A DNA stretch of 34,551 nt, from contig JAYGED010000180.1 of NCBI GenBank assembly GCA_046582565.1, positions 1-34,551 of the forward strand, in the 5' to 3' direction. A model generated the notes under the pieces. It was not told the origin of the DNA, ran no database searches, and saw only the letters and a program-made list of their open reading frames with translations. Shown one piece after another: positions 26,463 through 34,119 of the stretch. The position numbers and the translations under genes are program-made. Every line of letters begins with the position of its first letter. Position 1 is the first letter of the stretch. Source of the DNA: JAYGED01 sp046582565. Its GTDB lineage: Bacteria > Pseudomonadota > Alphaproteobacteria > JAAXGF01.

Positions 26463-26553
26463 GCGCCCATTCCGCAATGCTGCCCCCCGGCTTGGTAGGA
26501 AGAAGGTAATATTCGGTACGCTAAGTTTCAATTCAACCGGCGTTTAACGGCCT

Positions 26554-27282
26554 CTATTTCCAGTCGCCGACCAGGGCCTGCCAGCAGGAGAGGGCGGCAA
26601 CCACCGCCGTCTCGACACGCAGGATGCGCGACCCGAAGCTGACGCGAACCGTTTGATTTAGGGCCGCCATGGCGTCTATTTCCGTGTCCGCGAAGCCGCC
26701 TTCAGGGCCGATGATCACCGCCCAGGGTCCAGGCGCTGCTTGGCTGAGCGCCTCGGTGACAGGCGCGCCGCCGCCGCTCTCATCGCACAGCAGCAAACGC
26801 CGCTCAGACGGCCAATCGGCCAGCCGCTGGGCCAGGGGCATGGGTGCTGCGCAATCAGGCACGGTCAGGCGGCCGCATTGTTCGGCGGCCTCCATGGCGA
26901 TGGCCCGCAGACGGTCGATATTGACGCACTTGGCGTTGGTCAGCGTGGTGACCACCGGCATCAGCGCCGAAACCCCAAGCTCGGTGGCGCTGCGCGCCAA
27001 AAAGTCGACGGCAGTCCGCTTGACCGGGGCGAACAGCAGCCAGAGATCAGGCTCGGCATCTTGGCTGCGCGTTTGTTCGCCAACCACGGCAGCAGCGCGG
27101 CGTCCCCGCGTAAGTTCGCTGAGTTCGGCCTGCCATTCACCGTCCCACCCATTGAACAACAGCAGCCCGTCACCAACGGTGCGCCGCATGACGGCGCCGA
27201 GATAATGGGCCTGGGCCGGAGTCAAAGCGACGGCGGCTCCGGGGCCGAGGGGCCGATCGACGAAGAGACGCAGACAGGACAT
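26554..27282 (-). CDS. rsmE: 16S rRNA (uracil(1498)-N(3))-methyltransferase RsmE
   Basis: The 242-residue product methylates U1498 of 16S rRNA using SAM. The SPOUT-fold knot signature IIGPEGGFADTEID lies near residue 195, followed by SFGSRILRVETA, which is the RsmE hallmark. The N-terminal RNA-binding PUA-like domain begins LRLFVDRPLGPG and contains QAHYLGAVMRR. Length fits the family (about 240). It diverges from ubiA, whose ATG is 30 bases from its own start, so the two promoters must overlap. Confidence 0.95.
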   Translation of the reverse strand: MSCLRLFVDRPLGPGAAVALTPAQAHYLGAVMRRTVGDGLLLFNGWDGEWQAELSELTRGRRAAAVVGEQTRSQDAEPDLWLLFAPVKRTAVDFLARSATELGVSALMPVVTTLTNAKCVNIDRLRAIAMEAAEQCGRLTVPDCAAPMPLAQRLADWPSERRLLLCDESGGGAPVTEALSQAAPGPWAVIIGPEGGFADTEIDAMAALNQTVRVSFGSRILRVETAVVAALSCWQALVGDWK

Positions 27283-27312
27283 AGCTTGTTGTATCGCATA
27301 TTGTTGGCCGGC

Positions 27313-28230
27313 ATGTCTGAAGATACAGAAACCGCTTCAAGAAGCGACATTGCGGCCGATGATTGGGTCGAGCGTCTCGTGCCGTCCTGGTTGCGGCCCT
27401 ATTGCCGCCTCGCCCGGCTCGACAGGCCGATCGGCACCTGGCTGTTGCTGTGGCCTTGTTGCTGGGGCATCGCCCTGGCCGGCGGGCTTGAGATACGGCT
27501 GATCGCGCTGTTTGCCGCCGGCGCGCTGATCATGCGGGCGGCGGGCTGCACCATCAACGACATCACCGACCGCGACTTCGACGCCCAGGTAGCACGCACC
27601 GCCAATCGGCCCCTGGCCAGCGGTGCCTTAAGCCCGCTCAACGCCTGGCTCTTTCTCGCCGCCCTGCTCGCGCTCGGCCTGATCATCCTGCTGCAATTGA
27701 ACCGGATGGCGATTTTCCTCGGCCTTGCCGCCCTGCCCCTGGTCGGCCTCTATCCCTTCATGAAGCGTATCACCTGGTGGCCCCAGGCCTGGCTCGGCCT
27801 GACCTTCAATTGGGGAGCCTTGATGGGTTGGGCGGCGGTGAGTGGCACTCTCGCCTGGCCGGCGATTGCCCTCTATGGCGCTGGCATCGTCTGGACCCTG
27901 GGCTACGACACCATCTACGCCCATCAGGACAAGGAGGACGACGCCCTGATCGGCGTCAAGTCATCAGCGCGCCGGCTGGGCGCGGCGAGCAGGCCCTGGC
28001 TCTTCGCCTTCTATGGCGCCAGCCTGGCCATGCTCGCCCTGGCGGGAGCCCTGGCCGGTCTCGCCTGGCCGTACTACGGCGGGCTCGCAGTGGCGGGCGC
28101 GCAACTCGCCTGGCAAGCAGCCACCGTGGACATCGACAATGCCGCCGACTGCCTCGCCAAGTTCAAATCCAACAGCCTGTTCGGCGCCCTGATCTTCACC
28201 GCTATCGTCGCCGGACAATTGACCGGCTGA
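27313..28230 (+). CDS. ubiA: 4-hydroxybenzoate octaprenyltransferase UbiA
   Basis: The protein has 305 residues from the ATG at 27313. This inner-membrane enzyme attaches the polyprenyl tail to 4-hydroxybenzoate in ubiquinone synthesis. Both aspartate-rich Mg-prenyl diphosphate motifs are present: NDITDRDFDAQVARTANRPL and YDTIYAHQDKEDDALIGVKS. About eight to nine hydrophobic helices surround them, starting with TWLLLWPCCWGIAL. The much longer open frame starting at 26740 runs antisense through rsmE and is not the true start. It is convergent with the methyltransferase gene (5 bases apart). Confidence 0.95.
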   Translation: MSEDTETASRSDIAADDWVERLVPSWLRPYCRLARLDRPIGTWLLLWPCCWGIALAGGLEIRLIALFAAGALIMRAAGCTINDITDRDFDAQVARTANRPLASGALSPLNAWLFLAALLALGLIILLQLNRMAIFLGLAALPLVGLYPFMKRITWWPQAWLGLTFNWGALMGWAAVSGTLAWPAIALYGAGIVWTLGYDTIYAHQDKEDDALIGVKSSARRLGAASRPWLFAFYGASLAMLALAGALAGLAWPYYGGLAVAGAQLAWQAATVDIDNAADCLAKFKSNSLFGALIFTAIVAGQLTG

Positions 28231-28235
28231 CCGCG

Positions 28236-28967
28236 CTACTTCGTCCCCCAGATCAGCAGATACTGCCTGGAGCCCATGATTGGGCCTTTCGCGAGATCGG
28301 CTTCCAGGCGTTTCAGGCCGCGTTCGAAAGCGTCGTCATCGATCTCATGCAGCGTCGAATAGGCCCGTCTGGCATAGAGGCCGCTGTCGGTAACAGCTGC
28401 GGGAAAGGCGATTTGAACTTCGCTCAGGTGGCGGAATCCGGCGCCGCTCATGGCGTGATGCAGGGTCGCCACCGGCGGGTAGCGGTCGAGACTGACCTCG
28501 ACGGTCTCGGGAAAATATTCAGCCAGCACCAGGGTATTGCGAAACATATCCTCGGAATGGGTGACCGTGCAGATACGCCCCTCGGGCGCCAGGGCGCGGT
28601 AGGCTTCGCCGTAATGTTCCGCCGGGCTGCCCAGGTGATGAACCACATCGATGGTGAAGATAAAATCCAGGCTGCCATCGGCAACCTCGAGGAATTCCGC
28701 CGTGCCCACGGAGAATTCAACCGGTGAATCGCGGCGCTGGGCATGGACCAGCATTTCCTCGGAAATATCGACTCCCCGGGCGGCGCAGCCCGAGACGAAC
28801 TGCACGGCGATAATGTAATTGCCCGTGCCGCAGCCGACTTCAAGCAGGCGTGATGAGCGGTTGACGCCGCTCTCCTCGACCAATGATTTTAGAAGCTCCG
28901 GCCGCACGCCGCGATGGCGAGCATAGATCTCGGCAAAATCGCGGTCGTAGGTGAGCGTCGGGGTCAT
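28236..28967 (-). CDS. Class I SAM-dependent methyltransferase
   Basis: The protein has 243 residues. SAM-binding motif I is RLLEVGCGTGNYI, the acidic end of strand 2 is ARGVDISEEML, motif II is GSLDFIFTIDVVHHL and the post-motif is LAPEGRICTVTHSED. It looks like the UbiE/methyltransf_11 group, which methylate small molecules; the acceptor is unknown. It is the last gene of a minus-strand operon with the NUDIX (7 bases apart) and SDR genes. It is not similar enough to UbiE or UbiG to claim a ubiquinone role, despite ubiA next door. Confidence 0.82.
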   Translation of the reverse strand: MTPTLTYDRDFAEIYARHRGVRPELLKSLVEESGVNRSSRLLEVGCGTGNYIIAVQFVSGCAARGVDISEEMLVHAQRRDSPVEFSVGTAEFLEVADGSLDFIFTIDVVHHLGSPAEHYGEAYRALAPEGRICTVTHSEDMFRNTLVLAEYFPETVEVSLDRYPPVATLHHAMSGAGFRHLSEVQIAFPAAVTDSGLYARRAYSTLHEIDDDAFERGLKRLEADLAKGPIMGSRQYLLIWGTK

Positions 28968-28974
28968 GGCGATA

Positions 28975-29367
28975 TCATATGCTTTTCAGCACGGCCCTGT
29001 ATTGCGGCAAGGCAAGGTCGAGGGTGAGCGCTTCGGCCGGGGTGAACCAGCGAATTTCCGTATGCTCGTCGCCCCGCATGGCCGGCCCTGGCCCGCACCA
29101 TTCGTTGATCGCATAGACATGATAGGCGCGCTTGACGTTTATTTCCGGGGCGGGTTCGTCGATCACCGTAAGCGCGCTGAATTCGGTCGGCGTCACGCCG
29201 ATTTCTTCCTCGAACTCGCGCCGCAGGGTCGCATCCATAGTCTCGCCCGCTTCCTGATGGCCGCCGACCATGTCCCAGACACCGGGATACAGCTCGCGGT
29301 TGGGAGATCGCTTGGCGAGCAGTATACGCCCGTCCTTTATCAGTATGCCGCAGGCGCATCGTTTCAC
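28975..29367 (-). CDS. NUDIX hydrolase
   Basis: The protein has 130 residues from a GTG at 29367, four bases after the SDR stop. The Nudix box matches G-x5-E-x7-REUxEExGU exactly (GHQEAGETMDATLRREFEEE, then IGV), giving the Mg-binding helix. The N-terminus KRCACGILIKDGRILLAKRS is the usual first strand and loop. It hydrolyses a nucleoside diphosphate linked to something, perhaps a damaged nucleotide; the substrate is unknown. A longer open frame reaches 29493 but runs into the SDR gene, so the GTG is preferred. It is the middle gene of the SDR-NUDIX-methyltransferase operon. Confidence 0.85.
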   Translation of the reverse strand: MKRCACGILIKDGRILLAKRSPNRELYPGVWDMVGGHQEAGETMDATLRREFEEEIGVTPTEFSALTVIDEPAPEINVKRAYHVYAINEWCGPGPAMRGDEHTEIRWFTPAEALTLDLALPQYRAVLKSI

Positions 29368-29371
29368 CGCC

Positions 29372-30088
29372 TTAGAACTTCTCCACCGCCGGGCGCAGGT
29401 CGAGTTCCTGGGTCCAGGCGGAGCGGTCCTGGAGATGGATCTGGTAATAGGTCTCGGCGATGGCGTTGGGGTCGAGCAGCTTGCCGGCGGCAATCTCCTC
29501 GGCCATATCGGCGTGGGCGGGGCCGTTGATCTGCCCGTCGATGATCATATTGGCAACATGGACGCCCTGGGGGCCGAGTTCGCGCGCCATGCTCTGGGCC
29601 AGGGCGCGCAGGCCGAACTTGCCGACCGCCAGATTTATGAAGTTGGCGCTGCCGCGCAGGGCCGCCGTGGCGGATGTGAACAGGATGGTGCCCGAGCCGC
29701 GCGCCGCCATGCCCCGGGCCGCCGCCCGACCGACCAGGAAGCCGCCGTAGCAGGAGACCCGCCAGCTCCGCTCGAAATCCGCCGCCGTTGCATCGAGGAC
29801 ACTGGTGCGCATAAAGGCGCCGGCATTGAAGGCAACCAGATCGGGCCCGCCCAAATCGCTCCGCACCTGATCGAACATGGCCTCGACGGCGGCCTCATCC
29901 GTGGTGTCAGCGCCATAAGCGATGGCTGTGCCGCCGGCGTCGTTAATCTCGGAGGCCAGGGGAGCGGTGATTTTGTCACCGCGCGCCACCAGGGCCAGTT
30001 TCATGCCGGCCTGGGCAAAACGGCGCCCGAGCGCCGCCCCCAACCCGCCGCCGACGCCGACCACCATGGCAATTTGTCCCTGGCTCAT
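29372..30088 (-). CDS. SDR-family NAD(P)-dependent oxidoreductase lacking the usual catalytic Tyr
   Basis: The protein has 238 residues. The Rossmann start VVGVGGGLGAALGRRFAQAG and the NAG motif (LVAFNAGAF) place it in the short-chain dehydrogenase family. The catalytic Tyr-x3-Lys motif reads FINLAVGKFGL, so Leu stands where Tyr would be, four residues before the Lys. The Ser of FTSATAALRG is kept. Relatives with this kind of segment are known to me as a subgroup, so it may be a trait of the lineage rather than damage. It may bind a cofactor or substrate without standard dehydrogenase activity. It heads the operon with the NUDIX and methyltransferase genes. Confidence 0.8.
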   Translation of the reverse strand: MSQGQIAMVVGVGGGLGAALGRRFAQAGMKLALVARGDKITAPLASEINDAGGTAIAYGADTTDEAAVEAMFDQVRSDLGGPDLVAFNAGAFMRTSVLDATAADFERSWRVSCYGGFLVGRAAARGMAARGSGTILFTSATAALRGSANFINLAVGKFGLRALAQSMARELGPQGVHVANMIIDGQINGPAHADMAEEIAAGKLLDPNAIAETYYQIHLQDRSAWTQELDLRPAVEKF

Positions 30089-30189
30089 GATTTTTCTCCC
30101 GCGTTAACCCGTTCCAACGCCTAACCGTGGCACGAAATGCGTGAGACTCTCAAGTGTAATGGGCTGGTAAACAGCCTTGTTCATTCACC

Positions 30190-30357
30190 GGGTCGATCGA
30201 CCTTGACCTCACGATTAATCAGGACGGCACGGTCTCGGGAACCGAACAGGTAAGCGGCACATTGGATCGCGCCGACGAATTGATCGGCTACAGCGAGAGC
30301 CTCAAGAATATCGCGCTCGTCGGCACAGCCATAGAGAACGGCATCTGGCTCGGATAG
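30190..30357 (+). pseudogene. Orphan DUF4214-type C-terminal tail
   Basis: A frame without a start codon reads DLDLTINQDGTVSGTEQVSG, then TLDRADELIGYSESLKNIAL and ends VGTAIENGIWLG at a TAG. This is almost identical to the end of the M10 protease (LDRADVLIGFSES, VGTAIEDGIWLA). The sequence before it does not look like the rest of a DUF4214 module, so a larger secreted protein was broken here and a different segment is now joined. It may once have belonged to a second secreted protein; 30358-30564 holds nothing I recognise. Confidence 0.7.
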
Positions 30358-30564
30358 CAATAGGCCCGATTATCGATCTCCTGCGATTATCTACCAGACA
30401 CACGAAAACCCATGACCCGCCCCCCCTGAACGGGACATTCCCATTGCGTGTCACTGTCTTGTGATAATTATATTCTTCCAATGGCAGTGGAAATTAGTAG
30501 GATTTCCGTGGGTATGTGAAGCTTCCTGGGGAACCTTGGATAAGGTTGAGGCGAATACATAGTA

Positions 30565-32091
30565 ATGGTACTTGCGACGACATTGATCGGCGCATTGGAC
30601 TATCTTGGCGCGCCAAATGACTACGCTGTCGGGGATTTCAACGGCGATGGCAAACTCGACGTTTTGCTTACCGGCGCATCCTGGGATTTTGTCGAAAACC
30701 AACCGAGTGATCGTGGTAACGCAATTTTTGCGTTGATGGCGCAGGGCGACGGCACCTTCTCCATTGAACAGCGATCCGATCTCGGTTCCTTGGTCACGCC
30801 AATTGCCACGGATGTAGCGGATTTCAATGGCGACGGCATCGATGACGCCGTTTTCTTCGATTTTGGATTGGATCGAACTCCGTTCTCCGGCGGCCCGAAT
30901 GAACTGGTATTCGGGACCGACACGGGGCCGGTGTCCGCCGACATACCCATATTTTCGGATCAGAGTCACGGCGGCACCATTGGCGATGTAGACAATGACG
31001 GTGACGTCGACATTTTCGTCATGAATAATGTTTCGGAAGAGTTCCCTCTACCGGGTTCCGGTTCACCCGGCGCCTATATTCTTTTGAACGACGGGGCCGG
31101 TAACTTCACGTTCGATCAGAGTGGGTTATCCGGGGATTTGCCCGATCCCTATTTTTGGGCTTTTGAATTCGGCCCCTACGTCAGATTCAACAGTCTTCTG
31201 AACTCATCGACATGGGTGTCCGCCGAAATGGGCGACATGAATAACGATGGCAACATCGATCTTATCGTTGGTTCTCATTATTTTAATGAGGGCTTCATCG
31301 CCTTCGGTGACGGCAACGGCAATTTCGATATGGCGAACGCCGCCCCCCTGCCGGATACCGGGTTTGGTCGTTTCATCGATGAGAATGGCGGCAATGTTGG
31401 CGGCCTGACACTCGCCTTACAGGTTGCCGATATTAACGGCGACGGCGTCAATGATTTAGTGGCATCGGCGGCGGCCGGTCCCGATTATACCGGCTCTTAT
31501 CTTCAAATCCTGATTAACGATGGGCAAGGAAATCTCATCGACGAATCGGCCACCAGATTCCTCGACAGCACCTACAACAATCCGACGGGCGAATATATTG
31601 CCGACATTGCGGAAACGGATTTCAACAGTGACGGGTTTTCGGACTTCATCCTGAACTCCAGCTTTTTCAAAGACTCAGTCACGTTAAATCAAGGCACGCG
31701 CGATCAACATCCGATGGTCTTGCTGAACGATGGCACCGGACGCTTCGATATCTTGAAATTCGGAGATTTGGGCCTGCCCTCCATCGCCTTGGTGGCGGTC
31801 GACGGTGGGTTTGTCACTTTTGATAACACCACTTATGGCACCTCTGACCAACATTACGGCCTCTCCAATGCCTATTTCGTCGAGGGCGACTACAGCACCG
31901 GCCCCGGCGGAGCAAACCCGGCGGCGCTCGGCGCGCCGGGGTTCAATGAACTCTATTACCTGAACAATAATTCCGATGTGCTGGCCGGCGTGACCGATGG
32001 CTCGATCGAATCGGGCTTGGCGCATTATTTGAGTTCGGGAATAGCCGAGGGCCGTGCCGGTTTCGCTCCCGGCGCCACCGTGCAAGGCTAG
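30565..32091 (+). CDS. FG-GAP/VCBS repeat protein, secreted, ended by an in-frame TAG
   Basis: The protein has 508 residues and no signal peptide, which suggests type I secretion. At least six FG-GAP/VCBS blades carry a calcium-binding DxDxDG-like loop, including GDFNGDGKLD (about residue 22), ADFNGDGIDD, GDVDNDGDVD, GDMNNDGNID, ADINGDGVND and TDFNSDGFSD; together they would form an integrin-like beta-propeller. Near the C-terminus is the motif FNELYYLNNNSDVLAGVTDG, then LAHYLSSGIAEGR, which I know from many large secreted proteins of this kind. The frame ends at TAG 32089-32091, but the same frame continues for 91 more codons with a DUF4214-type module. So the stop is probably a nonsense mutation of a longer gene. 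The start has only a distant GAGG. Confidence 0.85.
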   Translation: MVLATTLIGALDYLGAPNDYAVGDFNGDGKLDVLLTGASWDFVENQPSDRGNAIFALMAQGDGTFSIEQRSDLGSLVTPIATDVADFNGDGIDDAVFFDFGLDRTPFSGGPNELVFGTDTGPVSADIPIFSDQSHGGTIGDVDNDGDVDIFVMNNVSEEFPLPGSGSPGAYILLNDGAGNFTFDQSGLSGDLPDPYFWAFEFGPYVRFNSLLNSSTWVSAEMGDMNNDGNIDLIVGSHYFNEGFIAFGDGNGNFDMANAAPLPDTGFGRFIDENGGNVGGLTLALQVADINGDGVNDLVASAAAGPDYTGSYLQILINDGQGNLIDESATRFLDSTYNNPTGEYIADIAETDFNSDGFSDFILNSSFFKDSVTLNQGTRDQHPMVLLNDGTGRFDILKFGDLGLPSIALVAVDGGFVTFDNTTYGTSDQHYGLSNAYFVEGDYSTGPGGANPAALGAPGFNELYYLNNNSDVLAGVTDGSIESGLAHYLSSGIAEGRAGFAPGATVQG

Positions 32092-32363
32092 GCAGGCGTT
32101 CTGGATACTGTTATCTATTCCGGGAACCGGGATGACTACATTGCCTCGGGGCTATCTTCGACAATCACCGTGACCAACAGTTCAAATAGCGGAACTCCGG
32201 ATACGCTTGTTTCCATTGAACGCATTCAGTTCACTGACGGCACTCTTGCTCTTGATGAATCCGGCAATGCGGGACAGGCCTACCGGCTTTACCAAGCCGC
32301 GTTTGGCCGCACACCGGACACACCGGGCTTGTCGCACAATCTCAATCTCCTGGATGGCGCCCC
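32092..32363 (+). pseudogene. DUF4214 segment downstream of the TAG, cut by an IS3-family end
   Basis: In the same frame as the FG-GAP gene, reading through the TAG, the sequence gives LDTVIYSGNRDDYIASGL, then IERIQFTDGTLALDESGNAG and QAYRLYQAAFGRTPDTPGL. It matches the M10 protease region YRLYQAAFGRTPDVPGL. Coding similarity stops at about 32363, where an IS end begins. The missing half of the module is of the type present at 30190-30357, but in a different place. It is a decayed continuation of the upstream gene. Confidence 0.8.
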
Positions 32364-32457
32364 TGGTCAGCCCCCCTTGAGAGGTCCAGTTTGAATGTTA
32401 GTGCATGATCGGCTTTTGGTCTAATGGCACGATGGTCTCTGGAGCCGGTGGGCGATA
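32364..32457 (-). mobile_element. Right end of an IS3-family element with the last codons of transposase OrfB (remnant)
   Basis: On the minus strand a frame reads YRPPAPETIVPLDQKPIMH to a TAA at 32398-32400, which I recognise from memory as the C-terminus of IS3-family OrfB (DDE integrase). The IS terminus, TGGTCAGCCCCCCTTGAGAG in the plus direction, starts at 32364. It resembles the left end at 118 (TGGTCTTCCCCCCATGAG), so the two are probably left and right ends of one IS type. Beyond 32457 the similarity ends, so nearly all of the element is deleted. The transposase orientation is the same as at the left edge of the window. Confidence 0.75.
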
Positions 32458-32529
32458 TAATTACTAATAAAAGCAGATCAAAATAACCTGTGTCATGTGG
32501 GTCACGTTACAACCAAGGCTTAGGAGATC

Positions 32530-32916
32530 ATGAAGATGAGTAATCGAACCGATCAGGCAGACGCTGTCATTGCTCTCGCATTGGGCTACTGTAAGGCGAT
32601 GCTGGATGCTGATGAAACGGAACTGCGTCGCATTTTTCATCCCAAAGCGTCCGTTATCGGCAATGAAGGCGGTGCTTTGGAATTTGCTTCGCTTGATGAA
32701 TTCATCGACGTTACCCCTGACGCACGTACGGGCAAGGGACCGTTCGACTACAGTGTAAACGGTGTCAGTTTAGTGGGGGACATGGCTGTCGTTACAGTCA
32801 GCAACTATTCTTTTGGAGCCTGGTATACAGATTATCTATCGATGGTGATATGTGACGGAGAGTGGCGGATCGTAGCTAAAACCTATTCCGTACATTCCCC
32901 AAACGACTTAGATTGA
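32530..32916 (+). CDS. NTF2-like (SnoaL / lumazine-binding type) protein
   Basis: The protein has 128 residues; the ATG at 32530 has TAGGAG ahead of it. The N-terminal helix with GYCKAMLDADETELRRIFHP and the central strands (SYSFGAWYTDYLSMVICDGE-like pattern near WYTDYLSMVICDGEWRIVAK) are those of the NTF2-like cone fold, close to the putative lumazine-binding family. Many such proteins are isomerases or ligand binders; no catalytic residues can be assigned here. Codon usage is more A/T-rich than in the core of the window. The IS remnant lies just upstream, so it may have arrived with, or been exposed by, that rearrangement (inference). Confidence 0.75.
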   Translation: MKMSNRTDQADAVIALALGYCKAMLDADETELRRIFHPKASVIGNEGGALEFASLDEFIDVTPDARTGKGPFDYSVNGVSLVGDMAVVTVSNYSFGAWYTDYLSMVICDGEWRIVAKTYSVHSPNDLD

Positions 32917-33002
32917 TTTATGTCGCAGAAGCCGTGTGACAGCTTGATTTCTATCAAATCGGCTCCTGGCTATTAGCGGATATTTGCTTGCCTAGTGAGT
33001 TA

Positions 33003-33035
33003 GGCCCGCTTTACCCCCGAAAGCGGACATTCGCC
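33003..33035 (-). repeat. Short hairpin repeat, GTCCGCTTTC..GAAAGCGG type, copy 1
   Basis: On the minus strand it reads ATGTCCGCTTTCGGGGGTAA and on to AGCGGGC. The arms CCGCTTT and AAAGCGG form a 7-base stem. From memory this sequence resembles a short intergenic repeat common in alphaproteobacteria, which yields spurious peptides starting MSAFGGKA. A related copy is at 33731-33816. The flanking stretch 32917-33138 holds no gene I can recognise. Confidence 0.6.
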
Positions 33036-33138
33036 AGCTCGTCTCAACCCGCGTGACAAGTCTCTAGATTCGCTAAACCGCCCTCCGGGGTTCTTAGGCA
33101 TAGGCCGAGGCCGTTTCGCCCGCCTCATCATCCTCCCT

Positions 33139-33594
33139 TCAGCCCGCACCACGGAAGCCCGCGATGCGGGCGACGTAGTCGTCGGGGAGGCCGTGCTCTC
33201 GGGCGCCTTCGAGCATCCAGTCGATGTACTGGCCGGCGGGCTCGAACGGGCCCTCGGGCGTGACGATGCGATAGAGTTCGGCGCCGCGCCACGCGCCGGC
33301 GGCGTCGAGCACCAGGAAGGTATCGCGCGTATAGAGACCATCTGGCACATTCTCCAAGTCGTCGAGCGTCTCGATCTCGGTCGTCGGGATGGCGAACAGG
33401 ACGCCGTGGACGAGTTCGCCTGGCGCCGGCTGGATGGTGCTGATGCCGCCCTCAAGGTCGGTCGAATAACGGCGGAATTCGATGTGGAAGTTGGCGAGCG
33501 CCGCGTGCATGACCGGCTCGGCGCTCGGGCAGCAGTCCCTCAGATAACGCGTGCACATGTTCGAGCCGTAGGCGAAGTAGAGCAGGTCGGCCAT
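33139..33594 (-). CDS. Gamma-glutamylcyclotransferase-family protein (AIG2-like)
   Basis: The protein has 151 residues from the ATG at 33594; an in-frame extension to 33684 lacks family similarity. The N-terminus LLYFAYGSNMCTRYL is the hallmark YGSNM loop that binds the gamma-glutamyl group. The catalytic acid appears in ETLDDLENVPDGLYTRD (the Glu of DLEN). The C-terminus around PAGQYIDWMLEGAREHGLPD fits the family. Such enzymes release 5-oxoproline from gamma-glutamyl peptides or related amines; the true substrate is unknown. The gene is flanked by copies of the hairpin repeat, on both sides, and has no operon partner. Confidence 0.85.
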   Translation of the reverse strand: MADLLYFAYGSNMCTRYLRDCCPSAEPVMHAALANFHIEFRRYSTDLEGGISTIQPAPGELVHGVLFAIPTTEIETLDDLENVPDGLYTRDTFLVLDAAGAWRGAELYRIVTPEGPFEPAGQYIDWMLEGAREHGLPDDYVARIAGFRGAG

Positions 33595-33730
33595 CTCGAC
33601 TGGATCCTCTTGATCAATATTCCCCAGATAACCCCAAAAAATTAAGGAAATCGTACCACTGTTCAACGGCCAAGAGAAATGCACCCATCCGCAGCCATCC
33701 GATTGCCTGGTTTTGGGGCATCCAAGGTGC

Positions 33731-33816
33731 CGACGAATGTCCGCTTATGGCTAGTAAGAGACCTTTTAAGCATCACCAAATGACGTCTGCTTTTGGGCGG
33801 AAAGCGGACCTTTTTG
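33731..33816 (+). repeat. Hairpin repeat, copy 2, with terminator-like stem and T run
   Basis: A first element, GACGAATGTCCGCTTATGGC, shares its start with copy 1. A second, GTCTGCTTTTGGGCGGAAAG then CGGAC, forms a 9-base stem (one G-U pair) and is followed by CTTTTTG. It could stop transcription on the plus strand; no plus-strand gene ends just before it, so it is more likely repeat DNA that resembles a terminator. Confidence 0.55.
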
Positions 33817-33990
33817 TTTTCGAGGTCCGGCTTTGATAGTATAGCGGAGCCATGACCACGGCGAGATTGATCACACCCCGAGCCCCGCCTTGCGGTAACC
33901 TTCGAGCCAGTGATCCATGTCCTCTGTGCGGGCGCACGCCATATCCGGCTACCACCGGGTCCAGTTTGAGGGGGCCGGTTACATGGGCCT

Positions 33991-34119
33991 ATAGCTGGTA
34001 GCGAGGCTAACGGCAAAACAGCCATCGCGATGGGTGCGGCGGCGGGAATGGGACGGGGTACGGTACGCATGCTGGCGCAAGAGGGGTTATCCAGGACATG
34101 TCGGCTGAATGACCGCTGA
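33991..34119 (+). pseudogene. Probable remnant of an SDR-family gene N-terminus
   Basis: A frame reads SEANGKTAIAMGAAAGMGRG and on to TVRMLAQEG, which follows the start of short-chain dehydrogenases (the glycine-rich nucleotide site between a first strand and helix) with the usual VTG replaced by AMG. After that the similarity stops and the frame ends at TGA 34117-34119, overlapping the DMT permease start. No proper upstream start or rest of the gene is present. The interval 33817-33990 holds nothing firm; a small minus-strand frame at 33871-33942 (TEDMDHWLEGYRKA) may be another fragment. Confidence 0.4.

Noticed and set aside
26740..27312. N-terminal extension of UbiA running through rsmE
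   Set aside because: The UbiA family starts near 27313; upstream sequence is antisense to rsmE and lacks similarity.
24462..32091. Recoding of TAG (two genes have an in-frame TAG: 24462-24464 and 32089-32091)
   Set aside because: TAG serves as the normal final stop of intact genes in the window (M10 protease, ATP-grasp, M24 peptidase, polA, gshA, racemase), and both readthrough cases are in otherwise truncated genes, so decay is the simpler reading.
118..32364. Composite transposon bounded by the two IS3-family ends
   Set aside because: The ends are in the same orientation, both copies are degenerate, and the 32 kb between them hold core genes such as polA, gshA and ubiA; scattered IS copies are more likely.
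33871..33942. Small minus-strand frame with TEDMDHWLEGYRKA
   Set aside because: At 23 codons it is too short to call; it may be a fragment of a larger gene and is only mentioned with the neighbouring remnant.
33958..33969. GGTCCAGTTTGA at 33958, identical over 12 bases to part of the IS end at 32383-32394
   Set aside because: The match does not extend to the IS terminus or into the transposase tail, and a 12-base match can arise by chance in a window of this size.
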